From assembly GCA_029880425.1 (NCBI GenBank), contig JAOUOK010000178.1, positions 1 through 5,112 of the forward strand: a stretch of DNA of 5,112 bases, given 5' to 3'. How positions within the stretch are numbered: position 1 is the first letter of the stretch; each line of letters begins with the position of its first letter. A program made the translations under genes and the position numbers. Of this stretch, positions 1-5,112 are shown piece after piece. The DNA comes from Gammaproteobacteria bacterium (GTDB taxonomy: Bacteria; Pseudomonadota; Gammaproteobacteria; UBA6429; Thiohalophilaceae). Below the pieces are notes generated by a model. It saw only the letters and a program-made list of their open reading frames with translations, was not told the origin of the DNA and ran no database searches.

Positions 1-415
1 GATTTTTATCATTGAGTTGTTTACAGTTTTCTGCAATAAATATCATGGGCGGCATACCCACACCACCGCCAATTAATAATGGCCGTTTACGTTCAGGTTT
101 GATTTCAAAGGCTTTACCAATCGGCCCCATTATATTAATCAGTTCACCTACTTGTCGTTCTGCAAGCAAAGCCGTACCTTCACCGAGTTTTTTATATAAA
201 AAATCAACCCAGCCTTGCTCCTTGTTAACGCGCATAATTGAAATAGGGCGACGCATAGGACGAAGTGGATGAACAGTAAGATGGGCAAAGCTACCCGCTG
301 TTGCTTTCGCTGCAATTTTTGGCGCCTGCACACGCATGATGTATTGTTCACCATCAAACGCGGTGTGCGTTAAAATTTCACAGTCTTCAACAAAAATGGT
401 ATTACGGTGTTTCAT
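1..415 (-). CDS. pyrK: PyrK-like dihydroorotate dehydrogenase electron transfer subunit (3' end off window)
   Basis: The first 138 codons are visible; the reading frame runs from the ATG at 413-415 off the left edge. The translation looks like the FAD/NAD-binding subunit of class 1B dihydroorotate dehydrogenase (ferredoxin reductase-like fold). An N-terminal beta-barrel FAD domain carries RRPISI (residues 55-60), the flavin-binding RPxS-type motif, then MGPIGKAF (96-103), the GPxG motif. The NAD(P) domain begins with LLIGGGVGMPP (113-123). In known PyrDK enzymes this subunit passes electrons from the dihydroorotate-oxidising PyrD subunit through FAD and a 2Fe-2S cluster to NAD+. The cluster-binding cysteines lie near the C-terminus and are not visible. 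About half of a usual 250-280 residue protein is seen. It lies 145 bases after pyrC', same strand, with a hairpin repeat between and no clear Shine-Dalgarno. Other ferredoxin-NADP reductase-like proteins share these motifs, so the pyr assignment leans partly on context. Confidence 0.8.
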   Translation of the reverse strand, partial: MKHRNTIFVEDCEILTHTAFDGEQYIMRVQAPKIAAKATAGSFAHLTVHPLRPMRRPISIMRVNKEQGWVDFLYKKLGEGTALLAERQVGELINIMGPIGKAFEIKPERKRPLLIGGGVGMPPMIFIAENCKQLNDKN

Positions 416-447
416 AAAATTTACTTTATTTTAAATTAAAATCATTC

Positions 448-521
448 ACCACAGAGGACACGGAGATACACAGAGAAAACAAAATATAAAAAACTCTGTG
501 AGCCTCCGTGTCCTCTGTGGT
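448..521. repeat. Long imperfect inverted repeat (28-base arms) between pyrC' and pyrK-like gene
   Basis: Arms 448-475 and 494-521 are complementary at 25 of 28 positions: a perfect 18-bp outer stem (448-465 with 504-521), a 3-base internal mismatch (466-468 against 501-503), then a 7-bp inner stem (469-475 with 494-500). The loop, 476-493, is 18 bases of A-rich sequence. The arms contain the motif CCACAGAGGACACGGAG, which I recall as a common dispersed palindromic repeat in many proteobacterial genomes; that is memory, not a search. It could be a small non-autonomous mobile hairpin, or serve as a transcription stop or 3'-end stabiliser after pyrC'. There is no immediate U-run on either strand, so a classic intrinsic terminator is not shown. 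Confidence 0.93.
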
Positions 522-552
522 TATATTCTTATCCTGGGTTATTAGCGGTTTA

Positions 553-569
553 AGCATTTTCTAAATGCT
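553..569 (-). other. Small hairpin across the pyrC' stop codon
   Basis: AGCATTT at 553-559 pairs with AAATGCT at 563-569 around a 3-base loop (560-562) that includes part of the pyrC' TAG stop (561-563). On the minus-strand transcript it is followed by TAAACC rather than a U-tract, so it is at best a weak terminator or mRNA 3' structure, and may be chance. Confidence 0.3.
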
Positions 570-1832
570 ATAAACAACTTTTCCATTTAGTAATGTATGC
601 TCGACTTTACCTTTTAATTCCCAGCCTGCAAACGGCGTGTTACGTCCGCTGCTTAGCATCTGTTGCGGATCCATCATCCAGCTTGTATTTGGATTATAGA
701 TACAGATATCGGCTTTTTCGCCAACTGAAAGTGTACCAGCATCAATCCCCAGGATTTTTGCTGGCTGCCAGGTTAAACGGTTAACCACATCACTTAATGA
801 CAGCTCTTCTGCCAGGCGAAGAGATAAGGGTAATAAGGTTTCTAACGTGCTAATACCGGCTTCTGTTTCTGCAAAGGGGGCAAGCTTGGCATCAGCATCA
901 TGGGGTTCATGATCAGAACAAATGGCATTGAGGTTTCCTGTTGCCAGGGCAGCAACCAGGGCTTCACGATCCCGCTGTGTACGAAGAGGGGGTTTGACAT
1001 GACAATTACTGTCAAAAAAGCCGATGTCCATTTCTGTCAGGTGTAAATGATGCGCAGTGACATCAGCAGTAACAGGCAGGCCATCATACTGGGCACGGGC
1101 AATCATTTGCACTGCGCGGGCGCTGGATATATGACAAAAATGGGCATGTACCCCGGTTTGTTCAATCAGCAACAAATCACGGGCAATGGCATTGGTTTCT
1201 GCTGTTTCCGGGATACCCGGTAACCCAAGGCGGGTACTGATCGCACCCTCATGTGCACATCCGTTTCCGGCCAGGCCTTCATCCTGTGAATGTAAAAATA
1301 CTGTAAGGCCACAACTTGCGGCGTATTCCATGGCTCGACGCATGATTAAATTATTTGAAACAGGTATTAAGGCATTACTGACCCCGACACACTGACCATA
1401 TTTTTTTAACAGGGCCATTTCGCTAAGTTGTTCACCGCTCAAACCTGCCGTGAGAGCTCCAAGTGTGACAACTTTTGCATAGCCAGCTTCTTGTGCTCGT
1501 TGATGGATGAGTTCAACAACCGAGGTACTGTCAATCACCGGGGTAGTATCAGGAGGAATACAAAGCGTGGTAATACCACTCGCAGCAGCGGCACGGGTTT
1601 CCGATGCTATCGTGCCTTTATTTTCCAGCCCGGGTTCGCGTAAGCGTGCGCGTAAATCCACGATACCAGGAATTACATGGCAGCCACTGGCATCAATAGT
1701 TTTATCGAGTGTAAACCCTTCGGGTTGTTTACCTACCGCTGCAATGCGGCCTTCCGAAATATAAATATCGTGCTTATTTTCAATATTGTTGGCCGGGTCA
1801 ATGACTAAACCGTTGCTGATTTTAATATGCAT
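561..1832 (-). CDS. pyrC': Dihydroorotase-like protein PyrC', probably catalytically inactive partner of PyrB
   Basis: 423 residues, full length for class I dihydroorotases of the amidohydrolase superfamily. The fold is intact: N-terminal strand-rich part, GIVDL barrel entry (56-60), HSQDEGL (181-187), GLPGIPETAE (203-212), HFCHISSA (231-238), TADVTAHHLHLT (255-266), SDHEPH (306-311) and a C-terminal GEKADICIYN strand (371-380). The HxH metal-binding motif expected in DxHxHLREPG is DLRARLREPG (59-68), so both histidines are arginine (R61, R63). The segment where active class I enzymes have SDDG reads VSNALIP (151-157), so the bridging aspartate also appears lost. H181, H234 and D307 remain. 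In Pseudomonas a comparable inactive PyrC' is required for assembly of the PyrB-PyrC' aspartate transcarbamoylase. The gene starts inside the pyrB stop (TAATG), which favours coupled translation. Inactivity is inferred from residues; a real dihydroorotase is expected elsewhere. Confidence 0.93.
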   Translation of the reverse strand: MHIKISNGLVIDPANNIENKHDIYISEGRIAAVGKQPEGFTLDKTIDASGCHVIPGIVDLRARLREPGLENKGTIASETRAAAASGITTLCIPPDTTPVIDSTSVVELIHQRAQEAGYAKVVTLGALTAGLSGEQLSEMALLKKYGQCVGVSNALIPVSNNLIMRRAMEYAASCGLTVFLHSQDEGLAGNGCAHEGAISTRLGLPGIPETAETNAIARDLLLIEQTGVHAHFCHISSARAVQMIARAQYDGLPVTADVTAHHLHLTEMDIGFFDSNCHVKPPLRTQRDREALVAALATGNLNAICSDHEPHDADAKLAPFAETEAGISTLETLLPLSLRLAEELSLSDVVNRLTWQPAKILGIDAGTLSVGEKADICIYNPNTSWMMDPQQMLSSGRNTPFAGWELKGKVEHTLLNGKVVYSI

Positions 1833-2809
1833 TAGTCTTGAACCTCCGCGAGCGAAGAACGACCAAGTGCCATTGACATTGCGGCCATGCGAACAGAAAT
1901 ACCATGTGTAACCTGTTCAAGAATGACAGACTGGGGACCATCGGCAACAGTGGATTCAATTTCGACACCACGGTTAATTGGGCCGGGATGCATGACAATA
2001 GCATCAGGTTTTGCCAGTTTAAGTTTTTTTTCAGTTAAGCCAAACATGTGGAAGTATTCATGTTCACTTGGGAGTAATGCACCTTCCATGCGCTCACGTT
2101 GTAAGCGCAGCATAATCACTACGTCAACATTTTGTAAGCCCTGTTGCATATCATGATAAACATGTACACCAAGGTGTGCGGCTTCATTTGGAATAATGGT
2201 TTGCGGACCAATCACCCTGACCTCTGGCACTCCAAGTGTATTTAATGCATGGATTTGTGAGCGTGCTACACGCGAGTGCATGATGTCCCCAACGATGGCC
2301 ACGGTCAGCTTTGTAAAGTCCTGTTTATGACGGCGAATGGTAAACATATCCAGCATGGCTTGTGTTGGGTGAGCATGACTGCCATCACCGGCATTAATCA
2401 CGCTGACATGAGGCGCTACATGTTGCGCAATAAAGTGTGCTGCACCACTGCTGTTATGCCTGACAACAAACATGTCAACCTGCATGGCTTCGAGGTTATG
2501 CAACATATCAAGCAGACTTTCCCCTTTCGTTGTTGCCGAGGTATTAATGTTGATGTTTAAGACATCAGCCGATAAACGCTTGGCCGCAAGTTCAAAAGTG
2601 GTGCGTGTTCGCGTACTGGGTTCAAAAAATAAATTGGCAATGGTTTTCCCCCTGAGTAAAGGGACTTTTTTCACCTGGCGATTCCCGACCGAGGAAAAAT
2701 TTTCAGCGTAGTCGAGAATATCCAGCAGCATTTGTTTTTTAAGACCTTCAATGGTCAGGAAGTGGCGTAACTTGCCTTCGCTGTCTAATTGAATATCGTG
2801 TTGTTTCAT
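1832..2809 (-). CDS. pyrB: Aspartate carbamoyltransferase catalytic subunit
   Basis: 325 residues. It catalyses carbamoyl phosphate + L-aspartate to N-carbamoyl-L-aspartate in the cytoplasm, the committed step of pyrimidine synthesis. The carbamoyl-phosphate domain has [13 protein letters not shown] (61-73), the 80s-loop TTKGES (93-98, K95 from the neighbouring subunit in the known trimer) and HPTQAMLD (147-154). The aspartate domain has [11 protein letters not shown] (174-184), MLRLQRERM (233-241) and [12 protein letters not shown] (273-284). It carries about seven residues more before the conserved start of the fold than E. coli PyrB, and matches the Pseudomonas-type enzyme in the segment [11 protein letters not shown] (46-56). 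No pyrI regulatory subunit is present; the adjoining pyrC' points to a PyrB-PyrC' holoenzyme, with any nucleotide control exerted on PyrB itself as in Pseudomonas. The start overlaps the pyrR stop by four bases (ATGA) and has a strong ribosome binding site. Confidence 0.98.
   Translation of the reverse strand: MKQHDIQLDSEGKLRHFLTIEGLKKQMLLDILDYAENFSSVGNRQVKKVPLLRGKTIANLFFEPSTRTRTTFELAAKRLSADVLNININTSATTKGESLLDMLHNLEAMQVDMFVVRHNSSGAAHFIAQHVAPHVSVINAGDGSHAHPTQAMLDMFTIRRHKQDFTKLTVAIVGDIMHSRVARSQIHALNTLGVPEVRVIGPQTIIPNEAAHLGVHVYHDMQQGLQNVDVVIMLRLQRERMEGALLPSEHEYFHMFGLTEKKLKLAKPDAIVMHPGPINRGVEIESTVADGPQSVILEQVTHGISVRMAAMSMALGRSSLAEVQD
1843..1847 (-). promoter_or_regulatory. Shine-Dalgarno GGAGG for pyrC'
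   Basis: GGAGG on the minus strand lies 10 bases before the pyrC' ATG, inside the last codons of pyrB. With the TAATG junction it supports the 1832 start and allows both direct initiation and reinitiation after pyrB. Confidence 0.6.
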
Positions 2810-3339
2810 TTGCCCTCCTCGATCGAGAGGGTTAATACATTATTATTCTTTTCATCACGATTAAGTTTAATGTGCTGGGTCGGTTTTAATTCAATTCGTG
2901 TAGCGGCGACATCGGCAGAAATGGGTAGCTCACGACAATCGCGCTCGACTAATACCGCGAGAATGACCGAGGCGGGTCGACCATAATCAAAAATTTCGTT
3001 TAAGGCTGCACGAATGGTACGACCGGTATGCAGGACATCATCGACTAACACGATGTGTTGATCATCGACATTAAACGGTAAGTTAGACGGTTCTACCTGA
3101 GGATGCATACCAATGCGGGTGAAATCATCCCGGTAAAAGGTGATGTTTAACGTACCGAGTGGTTGCTTAATATCCAGGCTTTGGTGTAATTCATTTGCCA
3201 CCCATGCACCACCGGAATGGATACCAATCATGAGTGGATTTTCAATATTGCGGTTTTGTAATAGGTTACCTAAATCACCGGATAATTTATCCAGAAGGGC
3301 GGGAGTATCGAGGCCTTCGTTTTGCGGACGCTCTGTCAT
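2806..3339 (-). CDS. pyrR: PyrR-family pyrimidine regulator / uracil phosphoribosyltransferase
   Basis: 177 residues, normal for PyrR. The type I phosphoribosyltransferase signature is clear: [18 protein letters not shown] (96-113), with the paired acids D100-D101 and the TGRT PRPP loop (105-108). Also typical are GIHSGG (39-44), which corresponds to the pyrophosphate loop, TFYRDD (67-72) in the family's conserved YRDD region, and [10 protein letters not shown] (131-140) in the place of the usual VDRGxRELPI. In Bacillus, PyrR binds UMP and attenuator RNA and also makes UMP from uracil and PRPP; whether this homologue binds RNA is not shown. It starts six bases after ruvX with only a poor ribosome binding site, and overlaps pyrB by four bases. 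No attenuator can fit directly in front of it, so any control of pyrB must act on a leader further upstream or by another mechanism. Confidence 0.95.
   Translation of the reverse strand: MTERPQNEGLDTPALLDKLSGDLGNLLQNRNIENPLMIGIHSGGAWVANELHQSLDIKQPLGTLNITFYRDDFTRIGMHPQVEPSNLPFNVDDQHIVLVDDVLHTGRTIRAALNEIFDYGRPASVILAVLVERDCRELPISADVAATRIELKPTQHIKLNRDEKNNNVLTLSIEEGK
2814..2819 (-). promoter_or_regulatory. Strong Shine-Dalgarno AGGAGG for pyrB
   Basis: AGGAGG on the minus strand, four bases before the pyrB ATG and inside the last codons of pyrR, fixes the start at 2809. It is the strongest ribosome binding site I see in the window. It abuts the 10-base palindrome CTCGATCGAG (2818-2827), which might form a short hairpin touching the site. 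Confidence 0.75.
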
Positions 3340-3345
3340 AAGGTA

Positions 3346-3813
3346 TTAAGTATCCATTTGCTTATTGTTTTCTTGCTCTATCCAGCTTTGCAGGATGAGC
3401 TGCGCTGATATCATATCAACTTGTGCCTTGTCTGGAAACACAGAACCACGCAATACTGTTGCACCTGGTGCAGATTGTTCGCTTAAAATACTTTCCGCTT
3501 CATCTGAACTGAGTCGCTCATCCATTAATGCAACAGGAAGTTGGTAGCGGCCATTAAGCTGGTTTGAAAAACGCCTGGCTGCCTGGGTCATGTCTTGCTC
3601 TGTGCCATCCATGTGTAAAGGTAAACCTACCACGAGTAAATCAGGTTGCCATTCAGTAATAATTTTTGAAATGCTATCCCAGTCCGGTTTGTGTTTCACC
3701 GCGCTCAGGGTGGTGAGTGGACGGGCTGTTCCGGTCACTTCCTGGCCGATGGCTATACCAATGCGCTTAGTGCCGAAATCAAATCCAAGCAAGGTGCGTT
3801 GTTTTTTACTCAT
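3346..3813 (-). CDS. ruvX: RuvX/YqgF, putative pre-16S rRNA nuclease (Holliday junction resolvase-like)
   Basis: 155 residues, a full-length YqgF-family protein with an RNase H-like fold. The N-terminal strand carries the catalytic acid in LLGFDFGTKRIG (8-19, D12). Next come LLVVGLPLHMDG (59-70), the MDERLSS motif (97-103) with D98 and E99, and QVDMISA (131-137), where D133 is the likely third metal ligand. In E. coli this family is needed for maturation of the 16S rRNA 5' end; the older Holliday-junction name comes from its likeness to RuvC. It begins 14 bases after the yqgE stop codon and its TAA stop lies six bases before pyrR. The only ribosome binding site candidate, AAAGG, is very close to the ATG, so translation may depend on coupling to yqgE. 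No direct pyrimidine role is known; the placement is a conserved neighbourhood. Confidence 0.96.
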   Translation of the reverse strand: MSKKQRTLLGFDFGTKRIGIAIGQEVTGTARPLTTLSAVKHKPDWDSISKIITEWQPDLLVVGLPLHMDGTEQDMTQAARRFSNQLNGRYQLPVALMDERLSSDEAESILSEQSAPGATVLRGSVFPDKAQVDMISAQLILQSWIEQENNKQMDT

Positions 3814-3828
3814 GGCCTTTTAGTCACG

Positions 3829-4407
3829 TTAACTGTGGCCAATATCTGTGGAGAGTTGTTGCAGGTTAATACCCAGTGAGGCTGCAGCTGCATTCCAGCG
3901 TTGTTCCACTGCTGTTTTGAATAAGATGTCTTTAGTTGCGGCTACGTTTAACCAGACATTTTCAGCAATTTCGTCTTCTATTTGATCTTCACTCCAGCCA
4001 GCATAACCTAAAGTAATAATGAAATGTTCAGGTGGCGTATTATCGGAATCATAACCTTCAGCAATGGCCTGGATAATATCCTGTGACATGGTCAGACCAA
4101 TATCTTTTGTTACCTCAAGGGTGCTTTCCCAGTCTCCAACCGGGCTATGCAAAATAAAGCCTCTTTCGATTTCAACCGGGCCACCATGGTAAATGGGATG
4201 GTCAGTGACATCGTTATCAGTAATTTCAATATCAAGCTGTTCACAAAGATCAGCAAAAGTCAGTTCAGTTAAACGGTTAATCACAATGCCCATGGCGCCT
4301 TCTTCGTTATGCTCGCAAATATAACTGACACTTTGATGAAAGTTTGGATCATTTAAACCAGGCATAGCGATGAGAAACTGGTTAGTAAGCGAGAAGCGAT
4401 CAGGCAT
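3829..4407 (-). CDS. yqgE: YqgE/AlgH family protein (DUF179)
   Basis: 192 residues, close to the usual length for this family. Conserved features visible are NQFLIAMPGLNDPNF (9-23), GAMGIVINR (37-45), IYHGGPVEIERGFILH (72-87) and ITLGYAGWSEDQIEDEI (131-147). No signal peptide or membrane helix is seen, so it should be cytoplasmic. The biochemical function is unknown; the AlgH name comes from a reported link to alginate production in Pseudomonas. It sits directly before ruvX, a pairing common in Proteobacteria. An 87-base spacer separates it from tonB, and a candidate promoter lies in that spacer, so it is probably the first gene of the yqgE-ruvX-pyrR-pyrB-pyrC' unit. The ATG is preceded by AT-rich sequence with no good Shine-Dalgarno, but the MPDRFSLTNQF beginning fits the family start. 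Confidence 0.96.
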   Translation of the reverse strand: MPDRFSLTNQFLIAMPGLNDPNFHQSVSYICEHNEEGAMGIVINRLTELTFADLCEQLDIEITDNDVTDHPIYHGGPVEIERGFILHSPVGDWESTLEVTKDIGLTMSQDIIQAIAEGYDSDNTPPEHFIITLGYAGWSEDQIEDEIAENVWLNVAATKDILFKTAVEQRWNAAAASLGINLQQLSTDIGHS

Positions 4408-4440
4408 AATTATTTTTGACTCTAAAAATTCAGGTTTTTA

Positions 4441-4496
4441 AAGTATTAATGAGACACATCGTTATATCAAGTTATAACGCATAATATTAAATACTT
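4441..4496. repeat. Nested inverted repeats in the tonB-yqgE spacer
   Basis: The inner repeat is perfect: CGTTATA (4460-4466) and TATAACG (4473-4479) around a 6-base loop. An outer pair, AAGTATT (4441-4447) with AATACTT (4490-4496), extends by three more pairs (4448-4450 with 4486-4488) after one bulged base (4489). The outer arm touches the tonB stop codon. This could be an operator over the candidate promoter or an mRNA 3' structure for tonB; there is no clean U-tract for an intrinsic terminator, and AT-richness makes chance pairing possible. Confidence 0.5.
4442..4470 (-). promoter_or_regulatory. Candidate sigma70-type promoter for yqgE-ruvX-pyrRBC'
   Basis: On the minus strand, TTGATA (4465-4470; 5 of 6 to TTGACA) is followed after exactly 17 bases by AATACT (4442-4447; 4 of 6 to TATAAT). 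Transcription would start near 4435, leaving a leader of about 28 bases before yqgE. The -35 box lies inside the inner inverted repeat at 4460-4479. The match is suggestive only, because the spacer is very AT-rich. Confidence 0.4.
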
Positions 4497-5112
4497 ATTG
4501 ATTTGATGTTCTTAAACGACTGCCGTGTTGGAAACGCCATACACGCGGAATATGTAAGATATCCGTATCTTTTAAAATGTCCTTGGTTAAAGGTGGAAAG
4601 GGGGCTGCCATATTGACGATACGTAATGCGGCTTGATCAAGTTCACGATAGCCTGAAGAGCGTGTGATACGTGCAGACTGAATACTGCCATCCGGGTTAA
4701 TGGCGACATCAAGTAAAAGACTGCCGGTAATATTTTTTCGTGTTACCAGGGCGGGATAATTGAGGTTACCAATACGTTCGACTTTTGCCCGCCATGCATC
4801 CATGTAACTGGCAAAGCGGTATTGTTTTGCGTTAGCACCATGTACCCATGTGTGTTTAGGTGTTTGTTGGTAGGCTTCTTTTAGCTTGTTAATTTCTGCA
4901 CTTAACTTTGCAATTTGCTGGCTGCGTTCAAAAAGTTGTGCCGCGGTCAGGCTTTTCGTGGTGACGGGAGTTTCTTCTTTTGATTTTTGACTACTGGTTT
5001 TTTCAACAGCCTGATCAACACTCATAATTTCAGTTTGTTTTTGTGCTTCTTTAAAATGCGGTGGTGTCATGGCACGACGACTGTTCGGGGCAAACCCTTC
5101 TTCCTGGGTCGG
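4495..5112 (-). CDS. tonB: TonB-family energy transducer, C-terminal part (5' end off window)
   Basis: The frame is open to the right edge: 14 codons (starting PTQEEGF) precede the in-frame ATG at 5068-5070, so that ATG is probably internal and the N-terminal membrane anchor lies outside. Counting from that methionine, residues 1-40 are polar linker; 41-70 (AAQLFERSQQIAKLSAEINK and following) look like a helix or short coiled coil; 83-105 contain YRFASYMDAWRAKVERIGNLNYP; and 110-182 form the TonB C-terminal domain with GSLLLDVAINPDGSI (116-130), RITRSSGYRELDQAALRIV (134-152) and APFPPL (156-161). TonB proteins couple inner-membrane proton motive force to outer-membrane transporters through the periplasm. 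Unlike classic TonB, the visible linker has no Pro-Lys/Pro-Glu repeat. The position before yqgE matches TonB3 of P. aeruginosa, reported to affect twitching motility, so iron uptake should not be assumed. Confidence 0.92.
   Translation of the reverse strand, partial: PTQEEGFAPNSRRAMTPPHFKEAQKQTEIMSVDQAVEKTSSQKSKEETPVTTKSLTAAQLFERSQQIAKLSAEINKLKEAYQQTPKHTWVHGANAKQYRFASYMDAWRAKVERIGNLNYPALVTRKNITGSLLLDVAINPDGSIQSARITRSSGYRELDQAALRIVNMAAPFPPLTKDILKDTDILHIPRVWRFQHGSRLRTSNQ

Noticed and set aside
12..272. Plus-strand open frame of 86 codons opposite the PyrK-like gene.
   Set aside because: It is antisense to a well-supported coding frame and its translation resembles no protein I know; the other plus-strand frames in the window are rejected for the same reason.
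428..433. TAAAAT as a -10 box for a separate promoter of the PyrK-like gene.
   Set aside because: At 16-17 bases upstream there is no sequence resembling a -35 box; the region is simply AT-rich.
429..441. Short palindrome TTTTAA-A-TTAAAA before the PyrK-like gene.
   Set aside because: Composed only of A and T in an AT-rich spacer, so expected by chance; no supporting signal.
448..460. ACCACAGAGGACA in the hairpin arm resembles a PyrR RNA-binding loop (CCNGNGAGG) with one mismatch.
   Set aside because: The sequence sits in the stem of a long palindrome, not in a loop, differs at a conserved G, and belongs to a motif I recall as widely dispersed; the likeness is probably chance.
1822..2004. 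Minus-strand 60-codon frame overlapping the end of pyrB in another frame.
   Set aside because: It lies wholly within pyrB and the first codons of pyrC', both of which have unmistakable family motifs, and it has no recognisable product.
2818..2827. Palindrome CTCGATCGAG next to the pyrB Shine-Dalgarno as a translational switch.
   Set aside because: It is within pyrR codons, the possible stem is only 3-5 pairs, and there is no alternative pairing partner visible.

Overview
The window holds seven genes, all on the minus strand, from what looks like a gammaproteobacterium outside the Enterobacterales with moderate GC content. Read in the direction of transcription (right to left) the order is: a TonB-family energy transducer (5' end off the right edge), yqgE/algH, ruvX (yqgF), pyrR, pyrB, a degenerate dihydroorotase pyrC', and a PyrK-like flavin/NAD electron-transfer subunit (3' end off the left edge). 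The order tonB-yqgE-ruvX-pyrR-pyrB-pyrC' matches, from memory, the Pseudomonas aeruginosa cluster tonB3-algH-yqgF-pyrR-pyrB-pyrC'. This synteny is the main basis for the taxonomic inference; no search could be run.

Layout: 4495-5112 is the TonB C-terminal part. 4408-4494 is an 87-base AT-rich spacer with nested inverted repeats and a plausible sigma70-type promoter for the downstream genes. 1832-4407 is a tightly packed yqgE-ruvX-pyrR-pyrB run with gaps of 14 and 6 bases, then a 4-base ATGA overlap (pyrR/pyrB); pyrB joins pyrC' (561-1832) through a 1-base TAATG overlap. 416-560 is a spacer almost filled by a long near-perfect inverted repeat (448-521). 1-415 is the PyrK-like start. No gap exceeds 300 bases, and there are no RNA genes, insertion sequences or CRISPR arrays.

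How the genes work together: PyrB is aspartate carbamoyltransferase, step two of de novo UMP synthesis. Its partner PyrC' has arginines in place of both histidines of the dihydroorotase HxH metal site and lacks the bridging aspartate, so it is probably a structural partner of PyrB, as in Pseudomonas, and a true dihydroorotase should lie elsewhere. PyrR is a UMP-sensing regulator/uracil phosphoribosyltransferase homologue, but no canonical PyrR attenuator leader precedes it here. The PyrK-like gene suggests a dihydroorotate dehydrogenase of the NAD-linked type, which is unlike the quinone-linked PyrD typical of this group. RuvX and YqgE are conserved housekeeping neighbours with no direct pyrimidine role known. 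I see no clearly new system; the partly decayed PyrC', the PyrK-like gene and the long hairpin repeat deserve most attention.
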